Below, one piece after another: positions 34,240-41,559 of a stretch of DNA of 64,000 nucleotides. Under the pieces are notes generated by a model. It had not been told where the DNA came from and made no database searches. It saw only the letters and a list, made by a program, of their open reading frames with translations. Made by a program: the position numbers and the translations under genes. The stretch is from Saprospiraceae bacterium (GTDB lineage: Bacteria; Bacteroidota; Bacteroidia; Chitinophagales; Saprospiraceae), in contig JAEUUT010000092.1 of the NCBI GenBank assembly GCA_016787415.1, positions 21,470 through 85,469 of the forward strand, read 5' to 3'. Numbering within the stretch: the first letter of the stretch is position 1; each line of letters begins with the position of its first letter.

Positions 34240-35256
34240 ATGAACGTACTTGTCACGGGAGGAGCCGGTTTTATTGGCTCCCATACAGTTGTTGCACTGG
34301 CGGAAGCGGGATTCACACCCATCATTCTGGATGATTTTTCCAATTCAGAAGCGGGGGTTATTGATGGCCTGGAACAGATTCTTGGATACAGACCGACTAC
34401 CTACACCGAGAATTGTCATAACCCGGAAACCTTGCGCCGGATTTTCAGGGATGAAAATATACAGGGCGTCATTCATTTTGCCGCATTTAAGGCAGTTGGT
34501 GAGTCGATGCAGAAACCCCTCGAATATTATGACAACAATGTGGGTGCGCTCATTGTCCTGCTCAAAACCATGCAGGAGTGCCACATTCCTAACCTCATAT
34601 TTTCCTCTTCCTGCACAGTATATGGCGAACCAGATGCGTTGCCAGTAACGGAACAGACACCTGTGAAGCCCGCTTTTTCGGTGTATGGAAATACCAAACA
34701 GATCGGTGAGGAAATTCTGCACGATACTGTTTCGGCGGGTATTCCTTTGAAAATCACTGCTTTACGATATTTCAATCCCATCGGAGCGCATCCCTCTGCC
34801 GCTATCGGCGAATTGCCGCGTGGGGTGCCGAATAACCTGGTGCCTTTCATCACTCAGACGGCTGCCGGTCTGCGTTCTTCGCTGACCGTTTTTGGCGACG
34901 ACTACCCTACCCCGGATGGCACTTGTATTCGAGATTATATTCATGTGCTCGATCTGGCAGAAGCGCATGTGGCGGCGCTCCGTCACCTTGTTCAGTTGAA
35001 TACCAGCAGTTTTTATGACATATTTAATATCGGTACCGGACAAGGAGTGAGCGTCATGGAACTGATCAATAGTTTTGAACGCGTCACGGGTGTCTCCTTG
35101 AACTATTCCATCGGCCCGCGCCGCTCCGGTGATGTCACTGCTGTGTATGCTGGTGTAGAGAAATCCGAACAAATGCTTGGCTGGAAAGCGACACGGAGCA
35201 TGGATCAGGCGCTGGAAGATGCGTGGAGATGGCAGGTGAGGGTTGATAAGGGTTGA
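34240..35256 (+). CDS. galE: UDP-glucose 4-epimerase
   Basis: Interconverts UDP-glucose and UDP-galactose for surface polysaccharide synthesis. The 338-residue SDR enzyme has the NAD-binding TGGAGFIGSHT (6-16), the catalytic SSSCTVYG (122-129) and Tyr149-x3-Lys153 (YGNTK), then YFNPIGAHPSAAIGE and CIRDYIHVLDLAEAH. It starts six bases after the PspA-like gene and may be in its operon. Its last residues, VRVDKG, and the stop are encoded by the family-4 repeat that begins at 35236, so the native C-terminus may have been replaced. Confidence 0.95.
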   Translation: MNVLVTGGAGFIGSHTVVALAEAGFTPIILDDFSNSEAGVIDGLEQILGYRPTTYTENCHNPETLRRIFRDENIQGVIHFAAFKAVGESMQKPLEYYDNNVGALIVLLKTMQECHIPNLIFSSSCTVYGEPDALPVTEQTPVKPAFSVYGNTKQIGEEILHDTVSAGIPLKITALRYFNPIGAHPSAAIGELPRGVPNNLVPFITQTAAGLRSSLTVFGDDYPTPDGTCIRDYIHVLDLAEAHVAALRHLVQLNTSSFYDIFNIGTGQGVSVMELINSFERVTGVSLNYSIGPRRSGDVTAVYAGVEKSEQMLGWKATRSMDQALEDAWRWQVRVDKG

Positions 35257-35318
35257 TAAAGGTTGATAAGGGTTGATAAGGTTGATAATTTGCCGCTCGA
35301 TGAACATGAAATCCATTC

Positions 35319-35330
35319 CTGACCCCGAGC
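35319..35330 (+). repeat. 12-bp direct repeat, left copy (candidate target-site duplication)
   Basis: CTGACCCCGAGC, identical to 35709-35720, directly abuts the left end of the 378-bp palindromic element. Confidence 0.85.
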
Positions 35331-35708
35331 TAGGGTGTACGAAGGATTTGTTCGGCTACGCCCCTTTTAGAGGGATGGGAACACGGATGAAGCGGATAAA
35401 GCGGATTTAACCTGATTTTTTGTGGCCTTGCGGCCACTCCTTTTTGATTTTTACGGATTAAAACCGCCTCCGGCGGTTGGATACTCATGGCATACACATG
35501 AAGTGATACAAGGGATCGATGTCGATTTTTGCTTGCTTTATAAAAGATTGATTCGATATACGTCCCGCCGGAGGCGGTCTAGTCCGTAAAAATCAAAAAG
35601 AAGTGGCCGTAAGGCCACAAAAAAATCCGTTTAAATCCGCTTTATCCGCTTCATCCGTGTTCCCATCCCTCTAAAAGGGGCGTAGCCGAACAAATCCTTC
35701 GTACACTA
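35331..35708. mobile_element. 378-bp palindromic, MITE-like element (family 3)
   Basis: The element begins TAGGGTGTACGAAGG and ends CCTTCGTACACTA, so its termini are inverted (a two-base difference). Arms of about 142 bp (35335-35476 and 35565-35706) are almost fully complementary. Within each arm lie TTCGGCTACGCC, GCGGATAAAGCGGATTT, a GTGGCC...GGCCAC hairpin and an AACCGCCTCCGGCGGTT apex palindrome, the same order as in the element at 9435-9648. An 88-base centre separates the arms. No ORF is present, so movement would need a transposase supplied in trans. It is flanked by a 12-bp direct repeat and interrupts a family-4 element. Confidence 0.8.
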
Positions 35709-35720
35709 CTGACCCCGAGC
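35709..35720 (+). repeat. 12-bp direct repeat, right copy (candidate target-site duplication)
   Basis: CTGACCCCGAGC follows the right terminus of the palindromic element and continues into the remainder of the interrupted family-4 repeat. Confidence 0.85.
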
Positions 35721-35729
35721 CGCTAATTA

Positions 35730-36464
35730 TCAACCCCTAAATTCAACCCCCAAATAAAACTCCCTCGTCATTTCCTGATACTCCTTGCTGTATTCCACGC
35801 CCTGCTCATAAACAATGAGCGAATCGCGTTGAAATAAATAGGGATTACGCTGAAATTCAATCAACAAGCGTTCGACAGGCTTCCCTTTTCTGCCGAATAC
35901 TTCTGTGATTCGCGTCCAGTACAAACCCATTGGGACGGCCCATTCGCACCATTTCAAGCCCTCTTTTACAGGTAAAACCACTGAAAAACGCCCCTGAGGC
36001 GACAACAACTTATATACGGCGCGCAGCATTTCCAGGGGAGGGAGCGATTCGATATGCCGCCCGAGCCGCCGAGCAGCATCGGGTGCTTTGGTGTTTTCAG
36101 AAAAATAAGGCGGGTTACTGACGATCAGATTATATTGACTGTCAGTTTGTTGTGCAAAGTCCTGTATAGAAGATGTCACGATACGCAAGCGATCAGCCCA
36201 TGGCGAAACCGCAAAATTACGGGTAGCGCATGCCGCTGACCCAGGGTGTATTTCAACGGCATCGATGCGTATATTTTCAACATTTTCAGTGCGTTGTGCC
36301 AGCATCAGTGCAATAACACCCGTGCCAGTGCCGATGTCGAGGATGCGTAAAGTGTTGTCAATACTCGTCCAAGCCCCCAGCAAAACAGCATCCGTTCCGA
36401 CCGGATGCACTGCGCCATGCTGCTGAATACTACATCTTTTGAAATGGAAGTCGGGTGTAGCCAT
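35730..36464 (-). CDS. trmN6: tRNA1(Val) (adenine37-N6)-methyltransferase-like protein
   Basis: A 244-residue SAM-dependent methyltransferase of the TrmN6/YfiC type. It begins FHFKRCSIQQHGAVHPVGTDAVLLG, with the typical HPVGTDAVLLGAW block (20-32), SAM site ILDIGTGTGVIAL (41-53) and catalytic NPPY (117-120). The ATG at 36464 (MATPDFHFK) is preferred to 36485. Its 5' end overlaps the end of the upstream phospholipase-D-like gene by 35 bases, so the two are translationally close. The C-terminal residues EFRG and the stop are within the family-4 repeat. Confidence 0.92.
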   Translation of the reverse strand: MATPDFHFKRCSIQQHGAVHPVGTDAVLLGAWTSIDNTLRILDIGTGTGVIALMLAQRTENVENIRIDAVEIHPGSAACATRNFAVSPWADRLRIVTSSIQDFAQQTDSQYNLIVSNPPYFSENTKAPDAARRLGRHIESLPPLEMLRAVYKLLSPQGRFSVVLPVKEGLKWCEWAVPMGLYWTRITEVFGRKGKPVERLLIEFQRNPYLFQRDSLIVYEQGVEYSKEYQEMTREFYLGVEFRG

Positions 36465-38604
36465 GATCAGTTTGAAACAGGACAAAGTAGTTTCCGGCAG
36501 GTAGCGTCCTCGCTTCCAGACGGGTTACGCCAGCCGCTGCATCATATTGTTCTACCAGTGTTCGGCCCCATACATCCATGACGCGAATCGTGCCATTTTC
36601 TTCATGTTTCAGGTAAAGTACATCAGAAACTGGATTCGGAGCCAGGCTGAGAACGGGCGTTTGTGAAATAACCGGAACTGAAGTAATGTTTTCCTGCCAG
36701 CGTTGTTCGAACTCGGCTTTGTAAAGCAATGCAAGGTTGGCATCGTGGATCACCAGGGTGTTTTCGTCGTTCTCAGTTTCGGCAGTAAAAGTCCAGTTGT
36801 GAGAACCCGTTACCAGCACGGGCTCAGAAGCAGGATCATTTGCATCAATAATGCCATATTTATGGTGCATGGTGCCGGGAAATACGTGTCGCTGCACCTG
36901 CATGCCGTAGCCTGTCAGGTAGCCGAACTCAGAGCCGACATCGCCAGTGTTTTCTATAAGCCCCCGCACGGAAGTCCCATCCAGAAAACGATCGACAATG
37001 GCATCTGCCTGATCGTCTTTGGTAAACGTCAGTAGTCCGAACAGGATTTCTGAATCTGCCGTTTCCAGGGCCTCGGTAATGTGGCTGGTGGTTTGGTCGG
37101 AAGGTGAAAACCATGATTCCACAGGTATCCCCCCAATAATGTAGCGGTGCGGGGTATTGTTGCGTTTTTCACTGCCAAAGCGACTGTTTGCCAGATCGGG
37201 CGTAGCAGAGGAACTTCCCCACATTTCCTCGAATTCAATCCGATAGCCTCGTGCAATCGATTGATCCTGAATGAACAAGGTGTTGTTGTAGTCGTTTTGA
37301 ATATTGACGTTTGTCCAGTTCATAGAGCCACCCATGAGCCATGCCTGTGCGCTCAGATCAGCGTCGATAATCATAAATTTGTTGTGCATCAGGGCATAGG
37401 TATTGCCATACACCACTGGAAAGTTGATTTGTTGTTGGAGTGCATAATTCTCTGTTTCTTCAGCAGCCACATACCGCACCTGAACGCCTCGGTTGACCGC
37501 AGCAACAAGCGCATCAGTAATATCATTCCGGCTATTGTTGTACATCGCGACATCGATGGTTTGCTGAGCAGAATTGATTCGGGCGATGGTTTCATTGACC
37601 GTAGCAGTAGCGCTTTGTCCGTCGGGTATTAGCCCGCCAGCGACAGACTCGTTGATGGGATGGTTGAAATACACTTTTATCTGTCCGGTCGATAACGAAC
37701 GAGTGGCAAAAGGCATAACAGGGGAATAGATTTTCTCGCCGTTGTGCGTTGCCTCCACCTGCGCCCAGTAGATTCTTCCGGGTTCCAGGTTGGAAAAAGT
37801 GTAGGATGATGAAACGCCCGAACCTGGTAATATTACTTCCAAATTGGGTTCAGGGCTGGCGCCATACCGCAATTTAAAAGTTGAAACGAGGTTGGTGCTC
37901 CATTGCAAGGTAAAACCATTGTTTTGTATATTCGATTGATCCGGATTGCTGGAAAAATAATAGCATGGCGCCTCCTGAAAATCCGTGTCAAAGCGTGGAA
38001 GCAATTGAAAGCCAAAGAAATCTGATACAATGGCCACCAGTTGTACAGGATTCTCTGGAATAGGCAACCCCAGTAGCGGATGGTTGCTGCGCAAATAAAT
38101 TTCAGCAGTATTTCCATTTGTATCGGTAAACGGGTACGTTCCGCTACTGCTGAAAGATCCACCTGAAGCATCAAAGGTGACGCAGGGCATTCGCACCAGT
38201 TTGCCTTCCAGAGCGTTGGAAAGATCGGTAATAGCCACAGGCTGCGGTGAAGGAACTGCATTTCCACTGGAAATAACGGTGTAGGACGTGATGGGCGTAA
38301 TTTCCAGTAAACCCTGGAAATTTACGGTTGTACCACTTACCTCAATGCTGTCGCCCAACGACACGCTGCTTTCAAAGTCTGGCATGGAACCACTACCCGG
38401 ATAAGCAGCAATGCCGGCCGTAGCATCTTGCAGGTAGCGTATTTTTCCCAGTTCTGGCCCGTTGGTAACAATTCCACGGACGGTAACGACCGAGCCGGCA
38501 GGCAAGGCGCGCGCCGATTCAATGGAAATTACCTGGGCTTGTGTTGTAAAAGAATGGCATAAGAGGGCAACAACGAGTAAAAGTAAGATTCGAGTCATGT
38601 ACAC
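36430..38604 (-). CDS. Secreted phospholipase-D-like protein with T9SS type-A domain
   Basis: A 724-residue exported protein. Signal peptide (to about residue 24), an OB-fold-like region (about 25-205, VVTVRGIVTNGP and SLGDSIEVSGT), a fibronectin-III-like domain (about 215-300), then two PLD catalytic halves: H407-x-K409-x4-D414 (MHNKFMIIDAD) with GGSMNWTN, and H580-x-K582-x4-D587 with TGSHNWT. The C-terminal 75 residues (LSLAPNPVSDVLYLKHEENG, VMDVWGRTLVEQY, LPAGNYFVLF) form a type-A T9SS sorting domain. With both HKD motifs intact it should be an active phosphodiesterase; phospholipid or nucleic acid could be the substrate. Confidence 0.92.
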   Translation of the reverse strand: MYMTRILLLLVVALLCHSFTTQAQVISIESARALPAGSVVTVRGIVTNGPELGKIRYLQDATAGIAAYPGSGSMPDFESSVSLGDSIEVSGTTVNFQGLLEITPITSYTVISSGNAVPSPQPVAITDLSNALEGKLVRMPCVTFDASGGSFSSSGTYPFTDTNGNTAEIYLRSNHPLLGLPIPENPVQLVAIVSDFFGFQLLPRFDTDFQEAPCYYFSSNPDQSNIQNNGFTLQWSTNLVSTFKLRYGASPEPNLEVILPGSGVSSSYTFSNLEPGRIYWAQVEATHNGEKIYSPVMPFATRSLSTGQIKVYFNHPINESVAGGLIPDGQSATATVNETIARINSAQQTIDVAMYNNSRNDITDALVAAVNRGVQVRYVAAEETENYALQQQINFPVVYGNTYALMHNKFMIIDADLSAQAWLMGGSMNWTNVNIQNDYNNTLFIQDQSIARGYRIEFEEMWGSSSATPDLANSRFGSEKRNNTPHRYIIGGIPVESWFSPSDQTTSHITEALETADSEILFGLLTFTKDDQADAIVDRFLDGTSVRGLIENTGDVGSEFGYLTGYGMQVQRHVFPGTMHHKYGIIDANDPASEPVLVTGSHNWTFTAETENDENTLVIHDANLALLYKAEFEQRWQENITSVPVISQTPVLSLAPNPVSDVLYLKHEENGTIRVMDVWGRTLVEQYDAAAGVTRLEARTLPAGNYFVLFQTDHGYTRLPFQKM

Positions 38605-38636
38605 GGTGCGTTGGGAAGCGCGGGATTAAAAGGAAG

Positions 38637-38744
38637 GGGTTGATGAGGGTTGATGAGGGTTGATAATTAGCGGCTCGGGGTAATAATTGGATTGCTCATT
38701 CGTCGAGCGGCTGAATATCAACCCTCATCAACCCTCATCAACCC
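38637..38744. repeat. Family-4 palindrome, third copy
   Basis: Perfect 28-bp arms (38637-38664 and 38717-38744) consist of three GGTTGATGA-type units on each side. The inner part AGCGGCTCGGGGT...CGTCGAGCGGCT is the loop module seen in reverse orientation relative to the other copies. It lies between two leftward genes, and a run of nine C residues (38750-38758) separates it from the stop of the subtilisin gene. Confidence 0.92.
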
Positions 38745-38759
38745 TTTATCCCCCCCCCA

Positions 38760-40403
38760 TCACCAAACCGCCACCGGCACATTAATCATACCGTTTTTGT
38801 GAATAATATCTACAAAATACGAGCCAGGGGGCAGGTGATCAAGGTTTTGGAAGGATAAAATGGAGATTTCATTAGGAGAAAAAATTGGCTGAGTAACCTG
38901 AATTTTCTCCCCAAAAACATTTCGAAGGACAAAAGTAGCGTCTGTGGGAACATTTACATCGGGAAGCAGCAAGCGGAGTGTACCTTTTGTCCGGTTATAA
39001 GCAAAAATATAGCGATTATTTACAAATTGTCCGAGGCTGAACCAGGCCGCAGTCATATCCGGCAGTCCGTAGCCACGCTTGTTATCTGGATGGGTGTATT
39101 GATCGGCAGAAGCAAATACGGCATCCAGAATTTCTGCGGCTGTTTTTTCCGGAAATGCACTCCAAAGGCTTGCGATGCTGCCCGCCAGCATAGGAGAAGC
39201 CAGGGAGGTGCCGCTGGAAACGCCCAGTTGTGTGCCTACATTTCCAGCCGTTACCACTTCATCGCCCGGGGCCGACAAATCCGGCTTGATGCGGCCGTCG
39301 CGCGTGGGGCCAAAAGAACTGAATACCGATTTCCGGGCATTGTGTTGCACCGAGCCTACGGAAACAATGCCGGGCGCATCTGCTGGCACGCCCATGTATT
39401 TCCAGGCGCCATCTCCTTCATTGCCAGCGCTGTTGCAGATAATCATTCCTTTTGTAGCGGCAATGGCAGCCCCTTTCGAGCCAATGGCTGTACGGCCGTC
39501 GAGTTGCCAAATCCAGTGGCCCAGTGTGGAGTCATTGAAGGCGGTATAGCCCAAAGATGCATTAATGATGTCTACTCCGGCGCTGTCAGCCCATTCAGCC
39601 CCGGCAATCCAGTTGGTTTCTTCGACTGGATACTCCCCCCCTGTATCTTCTGTTTTAAGCAGAAAATAGGTGGCTTCCGGTGCGGTTCCAACAAAATAAT
39701 CAGGTGTATAGGCCCCCATGACTGACAAAACCGACGTGCCATGCTGAGCGGCTTCAAATACTGCTTCGTCGTGTTCTACAAAATCATGGGCTGAAAAAAG
39801 GCGATTGTGTACCGCCAGACTATCGAAAAACGGCAGTGTGTCTACATTGGTAAAGCCGCCGTCCATGACGGCAACGTAGATTCCCTCGCCTTTTATTCCA
39901 GCCATGTGCAACACAGGCACCCCGAGCAGGTTGTTCTGAAGCGCTGCATAGCCCCAATATGTGCTTTTGCCTTCAATTTTCGGGGAAGCCGCAAGCAGTC
40001 GCCGTTTCTTTTGAGGCCGATTGAGTGGATTTCGGTATTTTAGATGCGGCCCGAGGTACTGAACATTCGCGACAAATGGTAGTTGGCCTAAGGCTGCAGC
40101 TGCACTGGAGTCACTGATAATCGCTGCCGCGTTCAACCAGCGTGATACCGTATGAATTTGTACACCTTTATATTGCAGTGCTTTTAAGTAATCCGGATTG
40201 GGTGGTAGATCGTTTTCCACGATTTCAATGCCGGCTTTGTCCCTGCGTTCTATAGAACGGGCCGAAAGAAATTCAGCCGGCTGGCAAGTGCAGTAGGGAG
40301 AATTGTTCTTGTCAGTAAATTCTACCCAGTACTTGTTCAGTTTGGGCGTTTGTGCAGACAAAGCAAGAGGAAAAAAAAGAAACAATAGAGCGAGTCTCGG
40401 CAT
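38760..40403 (-). CDS. Subtilisin-like (S8) serine protease, secreted
   Basis: A 547-residue exported protease with signal peptide (ALSAQ). An N-terminal prodomain-like region (about 20-140) precedes the S8 domain with the triad Asp181 (VAVMDGGF), His221 (AAQHGTSV) and Ser400 (SSGTSLASPM); the oxyanion Asn is in NSAGNEG. A Lys/Arg-rich segment (PQKKRRLLAAS, 130-140) may be the propeptide cleavage site. The final 80 residues (VFGEKIQVTQPIFSPNEISI, LPPGSYFVDIIHKNG) resemble a T9SS type-A domain. Extracellular protein degradation is the expected role. Confidence 0.94.
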   Translation of the reverse strand: MPRLALLFLFFPLALSAQTPKLNKYWVEFTDKNNSPYCTCQPAEFLSARSIERRDKAGIEIVENDLPPNPDYLKALQYKGVQIHTVSRWLNAAAIISDSSAAAALGQLPFVANVQYLGPHLKYRNPLNRPQKKRRLLAASPKIEGKSTYWGYAALQNNLLGVPVLHMAGIKGEGIYVAVMDGGFTNVDTLPFFDSLAVHNRLFSAHDFVEHDEAVFEAAQHGTSVLSVMGAYTPDYFVGTAPEATYFLLKTEDTGGEYPVEETNWIAGAEWADSAGVDIINASLGYTAFNDSTLGHWIWQLDGRTAIGSKGAAIAATKGMIICNSAGNEGDGAWKYMGVPADAPGIVSVGSVQHNARKSVFSSFGPTRDGRIKPDLSAPGDEVVTAGNVGTQLGVSSGTSLASPMLAGSIASLWSAFPEKTAAEILDAVFASADQYTHPDNKRGYGLPDMTAAWFSLGQFVNNRYIFAYNRTKGTLRLLLPDVNVPTDATFVLRNVFGEKIQVTQPIFSPNEISILSFQNLDHLPPGSYFVDIIHKNGMINVPVAVW

Positions 40404-40529
40404 ACGGTAAATTTTGGCACAAAGGAAATACTATGTATAAAAACCGATACCCGATTTTCGATATCTGTTTTGCAATTTGCTGCAATAGAACATCAAAAAC
40501 CGGGCATCGAAAATTTGGACACTGCAATA

Positions 40530-41279
40530 TTACCACCTGCGAGCCACGGCAGCGCGGCGAACCGGCGCTTTCTTTTTGGCCGGCGCATCCACCAGATTGA
40601 TCATAACGCCGGTGCTGAGTGCAACGCCCCGGTTCTTAATTTGCTCATTTACAACCGGGAAGTTGTACAATTGTGTCAATCCCTGGGTGTATCGGGCGTC
40701 GGCAAACCATTTTCCACCATTGAAATTCACCTGCATGCCTACTCCGCCCACTGCCGACACTTCAAAACGGCTGTAATCCAGGTCGTTAAAGTTCAGGTTG
40801 GTGCGAATGGGGTCAAACTCGAAGAAAAAGCGTGTACGGGTGATGAGTTTCCCATTCATCGCGTAGCCAAAAGAAGGGCCGAGCACTGCATAGGCCTGTA
40901 CCACATCGTTTCCAATTTTTGCTTTTGCCAACAAAGGTATTTCCAGGTAGTTGGTACGAATGGTGGCTTCAACGCCTGCCGGGATGTCCAGATTGCCGAT
41001 CGGGACATTAATATCTTCGCTAAAACGAAACCCTTTTTGCACCCAGTTCAACTCCGACTGAAGTGCGAAATACTTGCCAAAATTAGCCTCCACTACCCCA
41101 CCCGCCAGGGCTCCGGTAGCAGATTTGAAGTCGGGCGCCAGGTTGTCCAGCGTTTTTGTCATGTATACATTGCCGAAATTGGCGCCGCCTTTCAGGCCGA
41201 CTGCCACCTGGGCCCAAAGCAGATTGTTTCCAAAGAAGGTGATCAGGGCGATAAACAGGAACTGACTGGAGGATTTCAT
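40530..41279 (-). CDS. Outer-membrane beta-barrel protein (porin family) with basic tail
   Basis: A 249-residue protein with signal peptide (NNLLWAQ) and barrel strands beginning VAVGLKGGANFGNV, then FALQSELNWVQKGFRF, TNYLEIPLLAKAKIG, AYAVLGPSFGYAMNG and KWFADARYTQGLTQL, a typical small Bacteroidota porin-family layout. The C-terminal tail after the last strand is unusually basic (PAKKKAPVRRAAVARRW) and does not end in the usual terminal barrel residue. It is divergent from gyrA. Substrate unknown. Confidence 0.83.
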   Translation of the reverse strand: MKSSSQFLFIALITFFGNNLLWAQVAVGLKGGANFGNVYMTKTLDNLAPDFKSATGALAGGVVEANFGKYFALQSELNWVQKGFRFSEDINVPIGNLDIPAGVEATIRTNYLEIPLLAKAKIGNDVVQAYAVLGPSFGYAMNGKLITRTRFFFEFDPIRTNLNFNDLDYSRFEVSAVGGVGMQVNFNGGKWFADARYTQGLTQLYNFPVVNEQIKNRGVALSTGVMINLVDAPAKKKAPVRRAAVARRW

Positions 41280-41436
41280 ATTTGTTAATGTTGTTTAAAC
41301 GGTTGATTGTCAGTGATTTAAAACTGACGCCACAAAAGTGTGGGCCACCATCGTTAAGAGGGGTTAGCGCTGTGTTACGATTCCAATAAAGTTTAAAAGA
41401 AAGCCGCTTTCACAGTTAAAAACGGTTAATTTTTCA

Positions 41437-41444
41437 TACCTTCG
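41437..41444 (+). promoter_or_regulatory. -7-type promoter box upstream of gyrA
   Basis: TACCTTCG followed by CGCGC lies 115 bases before the gyrA start and matches TAnnTTTG at seven of eight positions. Confidence 0.35.
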
Positions 41445-41559
41445 CGCGCATTTTAAAAGCAAAAAATCTGCACATCCGATTGTGTTGTTTTGAAATCCGG
41501 CGCAACCTGTTGCCCGACATTGTTCCAAATACTAAAAAAGCCACTGTTTAGCGAAGCGT

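Larger units (their letters stand above)
35257..35729. other. Gene-free region occupied by nested repeats
   Basis: The whole 473 bases between the galE stop and the trmN6 stop are accounted for by the nested family-4 and family-3 elements; no gene is seen. Confidence 0.8.
35236..35750. repeat. Family-4 element interrupted by a family-3 element
   Basis: Left half 35236-35330 has GGTTGATAA units, then TTTGCCGCTCG and the conserved loop ending ACCCCGAGC. The right half resumes at 35709 with CCCCGAGC, then CGCTAATTATCAACCCC. Joining the halves through one copy of the 12-bp repeat regenerates a member like those at 24211 and 38637. The element supplies the stop codon of galE on the left (35254-35256) and of trmN6 on the right (35730-35732). 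Confidence 0.85.

Noticed and set aside
35331..35708. A rho-independent terminator as sole explanation of the palindrome
   Set aside because: Arms of about 142 bp, nested position and flanking 12-bp direct repeats go well beyond a terminator, though termination may be a side effect.
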